From Pseudoclavibacter sp. AY1H1 (GTDB taxonomy: Bacteria > Actinomycetota > Actinomycetes > Actinomycetales > Microbacteriaceae), in assembly GCF_002931055.1 (NCBI RefSeq), contig NZ_PSXX01000001.1, positions 744,001 through 808,000 on the forward strand: a stretch of DNA of 64,000 nucleotides, in the 5' to 3' direction. The number at the start of each line of letters is the position of its first letter. Position 1 is the first letter of the stretch. A model generated the notes under the pieces. That model was not told where the DNA came from. It saw only the letters and a program-made list of their open reading frames with translations, and searched no databases. The translations under genes were made by a program, and so were the position numbers. Below are positions 17,289 through 25,960 of the stretch, piece after piece.

Positions 17289-20200
17289 CGGCGCTCTCGG
17301 CACCCGGACGCACGACGACGAGGAGGTCCCCGTTGCCGACCTCGAGCGGTGAGGAGATCGCGAGGCGCTCAACGACTCCAGCGACGGGTGCGGTGATCCC
17401 GGCCTCCATCTTCATCGCCTCGATCGTCGCGACGGTCTGCCCCTGGGCGACGCGTTCGCCGACGTCCACACGCAGCGTGACGACGCCGGAGAACGGCGCT
17501 GCCACGTGACCGGGATTTCCGCTGTCGGCCTTCTCGCGTTCGATCGTGTCGACCTTGATGCTGCGGTCACGCACGAAGACCGGCCGCAGCTGACCGTTCA
17601 AGGTGGCCATGACGGTGCGCATGCCGTCCGCATCCGGTTCGCCGATGGCCTCGAGCCCGACGAAGAGCTGCACGCCCTTGCCGATGTGGATCACGTGCTC
17701 TTCGCCAGGCTCGAGCCCGTACAGGTAGTCGAGGGTGTCGAGCACGGACAGGTCGCCGAAGAGCCGGACCGTGTCCTCGTAGCTCGCGGTCGGCTGCGGG
17801 AACAGGAGCCTGTTGAGGGTGCGCCTGCGCTCGAGGCTGTCGCCGGCGAGGCCGGCTTCGTCGGCCGCGGAGAGCGGCGTGATCTCGATCTTCACGTCGC
17901 GGCCTTCGAGCACCTTGCTGCGGAAGGGCTCCGGCCATCCGTTGGGCAGCTCGCCGAGTTCGCCCGCCATGAAGCCGATGACCGAGTCCGGGATGTCGAA
18001 CTTGCCCGGGTTCTCGGCGAAGTCGGCCGGGTCGGCTCCCACCGCGACGAGGTGCAGGGCGAGGTCTCCGACGACCTTCGATGAGGGGGTCACCTTGGGG
18101 ATGCGGCCGAGGATCTTGTCGGCCGCGTCGTACATGTCCTCGATGCGCTCGAACTGGTCCGCGAGTCCGAGTGCGATGGCCTGCTGGCGGAGGTTCGACA
18201 GCTGGCCTCCGGGGATCTCGTGCTTGTACACGCGACCGGTCGGGCCGGGGAGACCCGACTCGAAGGGGCGGTAGACGAGGCGGACTGCCTCCCAGTAGGG
18301 CTCGAGGTCGGTGACGTTCGTGAGGCTGATGCCGGTGTCTCGCTCCGTGTGCTCGAGCGACGCGACCAGCGCCGAGAGACTCGCCTGGCTCGTCGTGCCC
18401 GACATCGGAGCGCTGGCGACGTCGACGGCGTCGACGCCCGCCTCGCTTGCCGCCAGGAGCGTCGCCAGCTGCCCACCGGCGGTGTCGTGCGTATGCAGGT
18501 GGACGGGCAGGTCGAAGCGCTCGCGCAGGGCCGTGACGAGAATCGAGGCCGCCTGCGGGCGCAGGAGACCCGCCATGTCCTTGATCGCGATAATGTGCGC
18601 GCCCGCCTCCACGATCTGCTCCGCGAGGCGCAGGTAGTAGTCGAGCGTGTAGAACGGCTCAGCGGGGTCGGCGAGGTTGCCGGTGTAGCAGAGGGCGACC
18701 TCGGCGACGGCGGTGCCGGTCTCGAGCACTGCGTCGATGGCGGGCTTCATCTGCGAGACGTCGTTCAGCGCGTCGAAGATGCGGAAGATGTCGACGCCCG
18801 TCGCGGTCGCCTCGTGGACGAATGCCTTGGTCACGGCCTCGGGGTACGGCGTGTAGCCGACGGTGTTCCGCCCGCGGAGCAGCATCTGCAGGGGGATGTT
18901 CGGGACAGCCTCGCGGAGGCTCGCGAGGCGCTCCCAGGGCTCCTCACCGAGGAAGCGGAGCGCGACGTCGTACGTCGCCCCTCCCCAGGCTTCGATGGAG
19001 AGCAGCTCCGGCGTGAGGCGTGCGAGGTAGGGCGCCGCTGTGACGAGATCCCGCGTGCGGACGCGGGTCGCGAGAAGCGATTGGTGCGCGTCGCGGAACG
19101 TGGTGTCGGTCACGGCGAGTCGCCGCTCCGAACGCAGCTGCGCCGCGAAGGCCGTCGGCCCGAGCTCGAGCAGCTCCTGTCGGCGCCCGCCGGGCAGCGG
19201 GAGGGCGGTGTCGAGCTCAGGGAGCTTCGAGCGGGGCTCGACGGAGGTCGGCCGAGCGCCGTGCGGGGCGTTGACCGTGACGTCGGCGAGCCAGTTGACG
19301 ATCTTGGTCCCCCGGTCGCCGGGTCGGCGGTACTCGAGCAGCCCTGGACGCTTCTCGATGAAGTCGGTCGCGACGTCGCCACGCTGGAAGTCGGGGTCGT
19401 CGAGCACGCCGAGGAGGAAGGGGATGTTCGTGGCGACGCCGCGGATGCGGAACTCGGAGAGCGCTCGACGGGCCCGCCGGACGGCTGCGGGGAAGTCGCG
19501 TCCGCGAGCCGTGAGCTTCATGAGCATCGAGTCGAAGTGCGGCAGGACCTCCGCGCCCGTTGCGATGGTGCCGCCGTCGATGCGGATGCCGGAGCCGCCC
19601 GCGGAGCGGTACGTCGTGATGACGCCGGTGTCGGGACGGAAGCCCTGGGAGGGGTCCTCGGTCGTGATGCGGCACTGCAGCGCGAAGCCGTGGAGTTCCA
19701 GCTGGTGCTGTTGGAGGCCCATATCGTCGAGGCGCTCGCCCGAGGCCACACGCATCTGCGCCTGGACGAGGTCGACATCCGTGACCTCTTCCGTCACGGT
19801 GTGCTCGACCTGGATGCGGGGGTTCATCTCGATGAAGACGTGCTGACCTGCGCGCGGCCCGGCTGTGTCCAGGAGGAACTCCACGGTGCCGGCGTTGACG
19901 TAGTCGATGGACTTCGCGAAGGCCACGGCATCCGCGTAGAGCTTGTCCCTGACCTCCTGCGGGAGGTTCGGAGCGGGAGCGATCTCGACGACCTTCTGGT
20001 GTCGACGCTGGACGCTGCAGTCGCGCTCGAACAGGTGCACGACGTTGCCGTGCTCATCCGCGAGGATCTGCACCTCGATGTGGCGAGGCCGCAGCACCGC
20101 CTGCTCCACGAACATCGTCGGGTCGCCGAAGGCGCTCTCCGCCTCCTTCATCGCAGACTCGAGCGCCTCGCGAAGGTCCTCGGGGCGCTCGACGCGACGC

Positions 20201-20703
20201 ATGCCGCGTCCGCCGCCTCCGGCGACGGCCTTCGCGAAGATCGGGAAGCCGATCTCGTCGGCGGCCGCGCAGAGCTCGTCGAGATCCGTCGAGGGCTGGC
20301 TCGAGGCCAGCACCGGCACGCCGGCGGCGATGGCCTGGTTCTTCGCCGTGACCTTGTTGCCCGCGGACTCGAGGACACGCGGCGGCGGACCGATGAACGC
20401 GATGCCGGCCTCCTGGGCAGCGCGCGCCAGTTCCGGGTTCTCACTCAGGAAGCCGTAGCCGGGGTAGATGGCGTCAGCCCCCGACTCCTTCGCGACGCGG
20501 AGGATCTCGGCGACATCGAGGTAGGCGCGGACGGGCTGTCCGACGGTGCCGATCTGGTACGCCTCGTCAGCTTTCAGGCGGTGCAGGGAGTTGCGGTCCT
20601 CGTACGGGTACACCGCGACCGTCCGCGCTCCGAGCTCGACTGCGGCGCGGAATGCGCGGATCGCGATCTCGCCTCGATTCGCGACCAGGATCTTCTTGAA
20701 CAC
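17281..20703 (-). CDS. pyc: Pyruvate carboxylase
   Basis: Biotin enzyme that carboxylates pyruvate to oxaloacetate, an anaplerotic step. The 1140-residue single chain has a biotin carboxylase domain (about 1-455, opening KKILVANRGEIAIRAF), a carboxyltransferase domain (about 530-830, with HLHTHDTAGGQ), the PYC/OADA domain, and a C-terminal biotinyl domain with EAMKMEAG. GTG at 20703 is chosen because KKILVANRGE follows directly and an AAGGTGG site precedes it. It is first in pyc-mtr-def, and a TAGGCT -10 lies at 20756-20761, back to back with the parA promoter. Confidence 0.97.
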   Translation of the reverse strand: MFKKILVANRGEIAIRAFRAAVELGARTVAVYPYEDRNSLHRLKADEAYQIGTVGQPVRAYLDVAEILRVAKESGADAIYPGYGFLSENPELARAAQEAGIAFIGPPPRVLESAGNKVTAKNQAIAAGVPVLASSQPSTDLDELCAAADEIGFPIFAKAVAGGGGRGMRRVERPEDLREALESAMKEAESAFGDPTMFVEQAVLRPRHIEVQILADEHGNVVHLFERDCSVQRRHQKVVEIAPAPNLPQEVRDKLYADAVAFAKSIDYVNAGTVEFLLDTAGPRAGQHVFIEMNPRIQVEHTVTEEVTDVDLVQAQMRVASGERLDDMGLQQHQLELHGFALQCRITTEDPSQGFRPDTGVITTYRSAGGSGIRIDGGTIATGAEVLPHFDSMLMKLTARGRDFPAAVRRARRALSEFRIRGVATNIPFLLGVLDDPDFQRGDVATDFIEKRPGLLEYRRPGDRGTKIVNWLADVTVNAPHGARPTSVEPRSKLPELDTALPLPGGRRQELLELGPTAFAAQLRSERRLAVTDTTFRDAHQSLLATRVRTRDLVTAAPYLARLTPELLSIEAWGGATYDVALRFLGEEPWERLASLREAVPNIPLQMLLRGRNTVGYTPYPEAVTKAFVHEATATGVDIFRIFDALNDVSQMKPAIDAVLETGTAVAEVALCYTGNLADPAEPFYTLDYYLRLAEQIVEAGAHIIAIKDMAGLLRPQAASILVTALRERFDLPVHLHTHDTAGGQLATLLAASEAGVDAVDVASAPMSGTTSQASLSALVASLEHTERDTGISLTNVTDLEPYWEAVRLVYRPFESGLPGPTGRVYKHEIPGGQLSNLRQQAIALGLADQFERIEDMYDAADKILGRIPKVTPSSKVVGDLALHLVAVGADPADFAENPGKFDIPDSVIGFMAGELGELPNGWPEPFRSKVLEGRDVKIEITPLSAADEAGLAGDSLERRRTLNRLLFPQPTASYEDTVRLFGDLSVLDTLDYLYGLEPGEEHVIHIGKGVQLFVGLEAIGEPDADGMRTVMATLNGQLRPVFVRDRSIKVDTIEREKADSGNPGHVAAPFSGVVTLRVDVGERVAQGQTVATIEAMKMEAGITAPVAGVVERLAISSPLEVGNGDLLVVVRPGAESADA

Positions 20704-20755
20704 CGGTGTTCCACCTTCCGACAACACGACAGGGGCATGCAGCAACGTGACCTCA

Positions 20756-20774
20756 AGCCTAGTGAATGTAGCCT
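20756..20774. promoter_or_regulatory. Divergent -10 pair between pyc and parA
   Basis: TAGGCT on the minus strand (20756-20761) faces pyc, and TAGCCT on the plus strand (20769-20774) ends 6 nt before the parA GTG at 20781. The two hexamers are 7 bp apart, so RNA polymerase cannot occupy both at once. The parA transcript is predicted leaderless; the pyc transcript has a leader of about 45 nt. Confidence 0.5.
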
Positions 20775-20780
20775 GGGCTG

Positions 20781-21647
20781 GTGTTCGTCCTCAGCATCAG
20801 TTCTCTCAAGGGCGGCGTCGGCAAGACCACGGTGACCCTTGGCCTCGCTTCCGCCGCCTGGGCCCGCGGGCTCAGAACCCTCGTCGTCGACCTGGATCCC
20901 CAGTCCGACGTCTCCACCGGGCTCGACGCCCGAGCGCAGGATGGCGCCACGATCTCCGACGTCCTCCGCTCGCCGAAGCCCAGCACGGTTCGCGCCGCGA
21001 TCGCCCGCTCGGCGTGGGGCGAAGGCAGCCGCGGCGTCATCGACCTCATGGTGGGCAGTCCAGCAGCACTGAGCTTCGATACCCCGAATCCCTCGATCCG
21101 AGAGATCTGGCGCCTCGAGGAGGCACTCGCCGTCGTCGAGGAGGACTACGACCTCGTCCTCATCGACTGCCCGCCCTCGCTGAACGCGCTCACGCGCACG
21201 GCCTGGGCCGCCTCGGACCGTGTCGCGGTCGTCACCGAGCCCGGGCTCTTCTCGGTCGCCGCGGCCGACCGCGCGCTCCGGGCCGTCGACGAGATCAGGC
21301 GCGAGCTGTCGCCGCGGCTCCAGCCGCTCGGCATCATCGTCAACCGTGCGAAGCACCAGTCCCTCGAGCACCAGTTCCGCCTCGGTGAGCTCCGGGACAT
21401 GTTCGGGCCCCTCGTCCTCTCCCCCGCGCTCCCCGAGCGCACCTCCCTGCAGCAGGCTCAGGGAGCGGCCAAGCCCGTGCACCTCTGGCCGGGAAGCTCA
21501 GCCGAGGAGATGGCGGCGAACTTCGACAAGCTGCTCGACCGCATCATGCGGGCCGGCCGGCTGGGCACCTACGCGGAAGCCCCCGCCACCGGAGACGACG
21601 AAGCCCCGGTGACGCGCGGGCGTCAACGGGGCCGGTCGAACACTTAG
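20781..21647 (+). CDS. Solitary ParA/MinD-family ATPase
   Basis: Deviant Walker ATPase of 288 residues: SLKGGVGKTTVT (9-19) is the P-loop with signature lysine, VVDLDPQSD the Walker A' region, and LVLIDCPPSLNALTR the Walker B. Such proteins position DNA, plasmids or protein complexes. No parB-like gene or parS-like cluster is seen next to it, so its cargo is unknown. The C-terminus is Arg-rich. The GTG start follows a -10 hexamer by 6 nt. Confidence 0.87.
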   Translation: MFVLSISSLKGGVGKTTVTLGLASAAWARGLRTLVVDLDPQSDVSTGLDARAQDGATISDVLRSPKPSTVRAAIARSAWGEGSRGVIDLMVGSPAALSFDTPNPSIREIWRLEEALAVVEEDYDLVLIDCPPSLNALTRTAWAASDRVAVVTEPGLFSVAAADRALRAVDEIRRELSPRLQPLGIIVNRAKHQSLEHQFRLGELRDMFGPLVLSPALPERTSLQQAQGAAKPVHLWPGSSAEEMAANFDKLLDRIMRAGRLGTYAEAPATGDDEAPVTRGRQRGRSNT

Positions 21648-21694
21648 CGAGCTCCTGAGAACCGGCGGCCTCGGCAGCGGGGCCGCCTGCGGGT

Positions 21695-22237
21695 TCAGCT
21701 CGCGCGGCTGGCGCGGCGAGCTGCGAGCTCGTCGACGGGGTCGAGCGTCTGCTGCTCGAAGTCGACGAGTGTCGACTCGACCTCGCGGAGCACCTGGCCG
21801 ACGAAGATGCCGAACACGCCCTGCCCGCGGTGCACGAGGTCGATGACCTGGTCGTTCGAGGTGCACAGGTAGACGCTTGCGCCGTCCGACATGAGCGTCG
21901 TCTGCGCGAGGTCGACGACGCCGGTCTCGGCGAGCTGGTCGACCGCCGTGCGGATCTGCTGGAGCGAGATGCCCGTCTCGAGCAGTCGCTTCACGAGCTT
22001 GAGGACGAGGATGTCGCGGAACGAGTAGAGACGCTGGGAGCCAGAACCCTTCGCCCCTCGAACCGTCGGCTCGACAAGACCGGTGCGAGCCCAGTAGTCG
22101 AGCTGCCGATAGGTGATGCCCGCGGCACGAGCGGCAACGGCGCCACGGTACCCGGAGCCCGGATCGAGGTCCGGAATGCCGTCGGTGAAGACCAACTCGC
22201 CGCCGGTTGGCGCGTCGCCCTGTCCCTGCTCGCTCAT
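21695..22237 (-). CDS. MerR-family regulator (Rv1830-like)
   Basis: A 180-residue regulator with an N-terminal MerR winged helix (GITYRQLDYWARTGLVEPTV, then GSGSQRLYSFRDILVLKLVKRLLETGISLQQIRTAV) and a C-terminal region without metal-binding cysteines typical of MerR metal sensors. M. tuberculosis has the same family at Rv1830, close to garA. ATG 22237 is preferred to the in-frame GTG at 22252 because GAAAGGTG lies at the right distance. Its target is not evident. Confidence 0.82.
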   Translation of the reverse strand: MSEQGQGDAPTGGELVFTDGIPDLDPGSGYRGAVAARAAGITYRQLDYWARTGLVEPTVRGAKGSGSQRLYSFRDILVLKLVKRLLETGISLQQIRTAVDQLAETGVVDLAQTTLMSDGASVYLCTSNDQVIDLVHRGQGVFGIFVGQVLREVESTLVDFEQQTLDPVDELAARRASRAS

Positions 22238-22537
22238 GCCTGCACCTTTCACACGTTTTCGACCAACTCAGCGCCCCGTACTCCTGGAGCAAGCCCTGCG
22301 CTCCGGGGAGCAGATGCGCCCTGGGGAAGCCTTGTACCACAAGGGAACTTGAGGTAAGTCCCGAGCCGTCTGGGTCGATTCTATTGGAGTGCATGCCGCT
22401 CGGCTACTTCCGAACGACAACGATGTGATCCTGACCCGACTTGCCCCGGATTTCAGGCCTCCACGGCAGGCCTGCGGCGTGTCGTGGCACGAGATCGTGG
22501 CTCGAGAATCCACTTCACGTTCAAGTGGAGGATGAAC
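22238..22537 (-). other. 300-bp intergenic stretch between the two MerR genes
   Basis: No coding frame convinces here. In M. tuberculosis the equivalent gap holds the DUF151 nuclease Rv1829; nothing like it is present. A CCACTT...AAGTGG inverted repeat at 22511-22529 lies just past the ftsR stop and could be a weak terminator. Confidence 0.5.
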
Positions 22538-23230
22538 CTACCTGCGACCGCGAACCGCTTGGCGGATGAGGGACCGGCGAACCGAGCCGAGGTGCTCGGC
22601 GAGCTCGTTGGCACGCTCGACGGCCTCACCCTGCGAGCGTGCTCGCCGCGCGTTCGTCGAGAGCGCCTGCTCGATGAGCCCGAACTCGTGGTGAGCGGCA
22701 GCGCGGAAGGGGCGCAGGTGGCGGGGCTCGATGCCCACTCGCTCGAGCTCCACGAGCGTGCTCAGCATGGTGAGCTCGTCTTCCTGGTACCGACTCGCCG
22801 CTGGGATGAGTCCGGCGCTCACGGCCTGCTCGAGCAGCGCGGGCTTGGCTCCAGAGCGCTCGAGCAGCTGCGCGCGATCGAGGACGGTGCCGGCGGCGAG
22901 CATGGTCTGCCGCTGCGGTGCCCGCGATCCCGGAAGCTCAGGCTCGAGGCCGCGGTCGAGGTCGTCGAAGTACTCGGCGATCACCTTGAGCGGCAGGTAG
23001 AGGTCGCGCTGCATGGTGAGCACCTCGCGCAGGCGAGCGACGTCGGCCGCGGAGAACTTGCGATACCCCTTCGGCGTTCGCTCGGGGTGCACGAGGCCCT
23101 TGTCCTCGAGGAAGCGGAGCTTGGAGGGGCTCAGCTCCGGGAACTCGACGTTCAGCCGCTGCAGCACCTGACCGATGCTGAGCGTCCGACCTGGTCCCCG
23201 CGCAGAAGCCGCCGCCGCCATAGCGGCCAC
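22538..23230 (-). CDS. ftsR: MerR-family regulator FtsR (Rv1828-like)
   Basis: A 230-residue DNA-binding protein. The MerR helix-turn-helix spans about 17-85 (LSIGQVLQRLNVEFPELSPSKLRFLEDKGLV, GYRKFSAADVARLREVL), followed by a longer regulatory domain seen in Rv1828/FtsR, which activates ftsZ in Corynebacterium. Linkage to garA is the conserved actinobacterial arrangement. The GTG at 23230 begins 2 bp after the garA stop; an ATG at 23221 is possible. It is in an operon with garA. Confidence 0.87.
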   Translation of the reverse strand: MAAMAAAASARGPGRTLSIGQVLQRLNVEFPELSPSKLRFLEDKGLVHPERTPKGYRKFSAADVARLREVLTMQRDLYLPLKVIAEYFDDLDRGLEPELPGSRAPQRQTMLAAGTVLDRAQLLERSGAKPALLEQAVSAGLIPAASRYQEDELTMLSTLVELERVGIEPRHLRPFRAAAHHEFGLIEQALSTNARRARSQGEAVERANELAEHLGSVRRSLIRQAVRGRR

Positions 23231-23232
23231 GA

Positions 23233-23733
23233 TCAGTTCCCGGCAGACGCGGAAGTCAGGCTGGTGTCAAGCGGGGAGCTGTAGAAAGTGAGGCGGAATT
23301 TGCCGACCTGCACTTCGCCGCCGTTGGTGAGGACGGCGGAGTTGATGCGCTCGCCGTTGTAGTACGTGCCGTTGAGCGAACCGAGATCGCGCATGTGGAA
23401 CTCGCGGCCGTGCCGCGTGAACTCGGCGTGACGACGGGACACCGTGACGTCGTCGAGGAAGATCTCCGCGTTCGGGTGCCTGCCAGCGACCTGGAGGTCG
23501 GTATCGAGCAGGAACCTGGCTCCCACGTTGGAACCGCGACGGACGATCAGGAGCGCGGACCCGGAGGGGAGCGCACTGATGGACTCCATCTCCTCCTTCG
23601 ACACACCACCTGCGATGAGCGCAGCGAGCTGCGCGCTGAAATCGCCGGTGAACGACATCGTCGAAGACTGTGTCTGCTCATCGACGACGCCGTCGCCTTC
23701 GGGGGTCCGCGCCTCAGCGTCAGAACCAGCCAT
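23233..23733 (-). CDS. garA: FHA-domain protein GarA/OdhI
   Basis: Phosphorylation-controlled inhibitor of 2-oxoglutarate dehydrogenase and glutamate metabolism in actinobacteria. The 166-residue protein starts at an ATG 5 nt after GAGGAGG. Its C-terminal FHA domain (about 80-160) contains GRHPNAEIFLDD, SRRHAEF and LGSLNGTYYNG. The N-terminal tail usually carries the motif ETTS phosphorylated by PknB/PknG-type kinases; here the aligned segment reads TQSSTMSF, so phosphoacceptors are present but the motif has diverged. PknL in this window is a possible kinase (inference). Confidence 0.9.
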   Translation of the reverse strand: MAGSDAEARTPEGDGVVDEQTQSSTMSFTGDFSAQLAALIAGGVSKEEMESISALPSGSALLIVRRGSNVGARFLLDTDLQVAGRHPNAEIFLDDVTVSRRHAEFTRHGREFHMRDLGSLNGTYYNGERINSAVLTNGGEVQVGKFRLTFYSSPLDTSLTSASAGN

Positions 23734-23888
23734 ATTTGCCTCCTCGAGTCGATGCTCAAGCGTAGCGGAATCGGGGGTGCCCGAATTCCGGTCGGTTAAT
23801 TGCAGCAGCACCGCCTGCCATTGTGCGTCAGACGACTGAGTGTTGTCGAAACGAGCGGGGAGATCGAACCCGATTTTCACCCTCGGCG

Positions 23889-23894
23889 TACACT
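23889..23894 (+). promoter_or_regulatory. -10 element of a leaderless transcript (DUF3097 gene)
   Basis: TACACT ends 6 nt before the GTG at 23901. This geometry decides the start in favour of 23901 over the in-frame ATG at 23823. Confidence 0.6.
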
Positions 23895-23900
23895 TCCGGA

Positions 23901-24806
23901 GTGCTAGACGACTCCCTCTCCGGCGATCGCGCGAGTTTCGACGGCCGCGCCGAGTCCGACGACCGCTACTCGGGCGACCCCATCGCCCGCATGCGCGAGC
24001 GCAAGTCCGCGCCCCTCACGCGGAAGGTGCCCATGGCCAGCGGCATGTGGCTCGAGGATGCCGCGAGCGGCTTCTACGGCCGCCTCGCATCGGCGAACAA
24101 GCAGACCGTGACGCTGCAGGACTTCGATGGCCAGCGCAAGGCGTTCCCCGCCGATTCGATCTTCCTGCTCGAGGACGAGGCCATCCTCCTCGGGCCCCCG
24201 GCCGCCAAGCAGCAGTCTGGGCGCGCACGCAGCGCGTCCGGCTCCTTCCACGTCGCCGATGCCAAGGCGAGGACCGCGAGAGCCGGGCGAATCTTCGTGG
24301 AGGGCAAGCACGACGCCGAGCTCGTCGAAAAGGTCTGGGGCCACGACCTGCGCATCGACGGGGTCGTCGTCGAGTTCCTGCAGGGCGCCGACCACCTCGC
24401 CGAGGTGCTGACGGTGTTCGGACCGAGCCCGACGCGCCGAGTCGGAGTACTGCTCGATCACCTCGTCAAGGGCTCGAAGGAGCAGCGCATCGCCGACGAC
24501 GTCACGCGGCGCTTCGGCGCCTCGCACGTGCGGGTCGTCGGCCACCCGTACGTCGACGTGTGGCAGTCGGTGAAGCCCGAGCGCCTCGGACTCAAGGCGT
24601 GGCCCGTCATTCCTCGGGGCCAGGACTGGAAGAAGGGCATCTGCAAGGCCCTCGGCTGGCCCGCAGAGGAGCAGGCGGACACGGCAAGGGCCTGGCAGCG
24701 CATCCTGGAGCGCGTCCGCGACTACCGGGACCTGGAGCCGTCGCTGCTCGGCCGGGTGGAGGAGCTCATCGACTTCGTCACGGAGCCCGGCGGCGCAGGT
24801 ACCTGA
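23901..24806 (+). CDS. DUF3097 protein
   Basis: A 301-residue cytoplasmic protein of the actinobacterial DUF3097 family, function unknown to me. A short N-terminal barrel-like segment (GMWLEDAASGFYGRLASANKQTVTLQDFDGQ) precedes a domain with FVEGKHDAELVEKVWG and, later, VGVLLDHLVKGSKE. This glutamate-then-aspartate layout recalls TOPRIM domains of RNase M5-type nucleases, which is my inference and not an established assignment. The gene is divergent from garA and its 3' end overlaps the convergent phosphatidyltransferase gene by 29 bp. Confidence 0.82.
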   Translation: MLDDSLSGDRASFDGRAESDDRYSGDPIARMRERKSAPLTRKVPMASGMWLEDAASGFYGRLASANKQTVTLQDFDGQRKAFPADSIFLLEDEAILLGPPAAKQQSGRARSASGSFHVADAKARTARAGRIFVEGKHDAELVEKVWGHDLRIDGVVVEFLQGADHLAEVLTVFGPSPTRRVGVLLDHLVKGSKEQRIADDVTRRFGASHVRVVGHPYVDVWQSVKPERLGLKAWPVIPRGQDWKKGICKALGWPAEEQADTARAWQRILERVRDYRDLEPSLLGRVEELIDFVTEPGGAGT

Positions 24807-25350
24807 CCGCGTAGACGGCTCCTGCTGCGACGTGCAGGACCGTCCCGATCAGCAGCATCCACCACGTGATGGTGCGCAGCGGCTCGGCGGGGACCTGCTC
24901 GGCGTACGACAGCAGGTGGAGCGGCATGGCGACCATGATGAACGCCGACCTGGCCTTGCCGAGCAGGTTCACGCGCCCCTCGCGGACCCGCTCGAGCCGC
25001 GCCAGCCCGATGACGAGCAGCGCCAGGTCGCAGAGGAAGATCGTGACCAGCACGAACCACGGGAAGTAGCCGAGGAGTGCAAGGCCGAAGCCGATGATGA
25101 TGATGCCGAGCCGGTCGGCGACCGGGTCGAGGACCTCCCCCACTCGGGAGACCTGCCCGAGGCGGCGCGCGAGGAAGCCGTCGATCCAGTCGGTGGCCCC
25201 GAACGCAGCGAGGCTCAGGGTGGCGGCCAGCTCCCGGCCGTCGGCGGCAAGCCAGATCGTGAGGGGCACGAAGACGAGCAGTCGTGCCACCGAGATGGCG
25301 TTGGGCAGCGTCGCCCACCGCATCGGGCTGTCGTGCCGGTCGCCTGCCAT
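24778..25350 (-). CDS. CDP-alcohol phosphatidyltransferase
   Basis: Integral membrane enzyme that transfers a phosphatidyl group from CDP-diacylglycerol to an alcohol. The 190-residue protein has several hydrophobic helices and the full family signature DxxDGxxAR-x8-G-x3-D-x3-D, beginning DWIDGFLAR near residue 58. The acceptor (glycerophosphate, inositol phosphate or other) cannot be read from the motif. The PgsA type is plausible. ATG 25350 is preceded by GACAAT at 6 nt, a weak leaderless-type -10. Confidence 0.88.
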   Translation of the reverse strand: MAGDRHDSPMRWATLPNAISVARLLVFVPLTIWLAADGRELAATLSLAAFGATDWIDGFLARRLGQVSRVGEVLDPVADRLGIIIIGFGLALLGYFPWFVLVTIFLCDLALLVIGLARLERVREGRVNLLGKARSAFIMVAMPLHLLSYAEQVPAEPLRTITWWMLLIGTVLHVAAGAVYAVRYLRRRAP

Positions 25351-25433
25351 GACGTCATTGTCGCAGTGGCACGCCTCGCGCGTCTGTGCGCGACCGCTGT
25401 GCACGACCGCTGGGCGCAGCCGCGCGAACTCGA

Positions 25434-25439
25434 TACGAT
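25434..25439 (+). promoter_or_regulatory. -10 element of a leaderless transcript (S4 protein)
   Basis: TACGAT ends 6 nt before the ATG at 25446, with no ribosome site in between. Confidence 0.6.
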
Positions 25440-25445
25440 CATCGG

Positions 25446-25871
25446 ATGGACCGAGACGAGCACGGCTACCACCAGTCAGGACCCGCGTCCGTGCGGGTCG
25501 ACGTGTGGCTCTGGGCGGTCCGCATCTACAAGACGCGCAGCGCCGCGACCGCGGCGTGCAAGGCCGGGCACGTCAAGATCGACGGCGATCGGGCCAAGCC
25601 AGCGCAGCGCATCCACGTCGGCGACGAGGTTCGGGTGCGGACCGACCGCGATCGGGTCCTCGTCGCGCAGGAGCTCCTCAAGAAGCGCGTCGGCGCGCCG
25701 ATCGCGGCGAAGGCGCTCATCGACAACTCCCCTCCGCCTCCCCCTCGGGAGTTCGCCTCCCCCATCGCATACCGCGACCGTGGGGCCGGGCGTCCGACGA
25801 AGCGGGAGCGTCGAGAGATCGATCGCATCCGCGGCCGCGACGAGCGGCCCCTGCTCGACCCGGACGAGTGA
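25446..25871 (+). CDS. S4-domain RNA-binding protein (Hsp15/RqcP-like)
   Basis: A 141-residue protein whose S4 domain (about 16-75) reads RVDVWLWAVRIYKTRSAATAACKAGHVKIDGDRAKPAQRIHVGDEV. Members of this class bind rRNA or stalled 50S-peptidyl-tRNA complexes, so a role in ribosome rescue is likely. The C-terminal tail is Pro/Arg-rich and basic. A 17-bp tandem duplication covers its last codons and stop. Confidence 0.87.
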   Translation: MDRDEHGYHQSGPASVRVDVWLWAVRIYKTRSAATAACKAGHVKIDGDRAKPAQRIHVGDEVRVRTDRDRVLVAQELLKKRVGAPIAAKALIDNSPPPPPREFASPIAYRDRGAGRPTKRERREIDRIRGRDERPLLDPDE

Positions 25872-25889
25872 TCGACCCGGACGAGTGAT
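25856..25889 (+). repeat. 17-bp tandem duplication across the S4 gene stop codon
   Basis: The unit tcgacccggacgagtga appears twice in direct contact. The first copy encodes the last residues and stop of the S4 protein and the second is an untranslated copy, a recent slippage event that duplicated a stop codon without changing the protein. Confidence 0.85.
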
Positions 25890-25936
25890 CGCGAACCGCG
25901 CTCCGGGTTGGGTTCCGTGGGGCGCGGTTCGCGATC
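25887..25936. terminator. Bidirectional hairpin between convergent genes
   Basis: A perfect 15-bp inverted repeat, GATCGCGAACCGCGC with its complement, surrounds a 20-nt loop. It lies between the S4 gene and the DUF1684 gene, which converge. There is no T-tract, so it would act as a GC-rich hairpin on both strands. Confidence 0.7.
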
Positions 25937-25960
25937 GTCGTCAGCGACTGGACGTTGGCG

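Noticed and set aside
18220-20835. 871-residue plus-strand open frame opposite pyc
   Set aside because: Antisense to a full-length pyruvate carboxylase; Arg/Asp/Val-rich with no domain.
20781-21647. Plasmid or integrated element partition locus around the solitary ParA
   Set aside because: No parB, parS-like cluster, integrase or attachment site is visible and base composition matches the neighbours.
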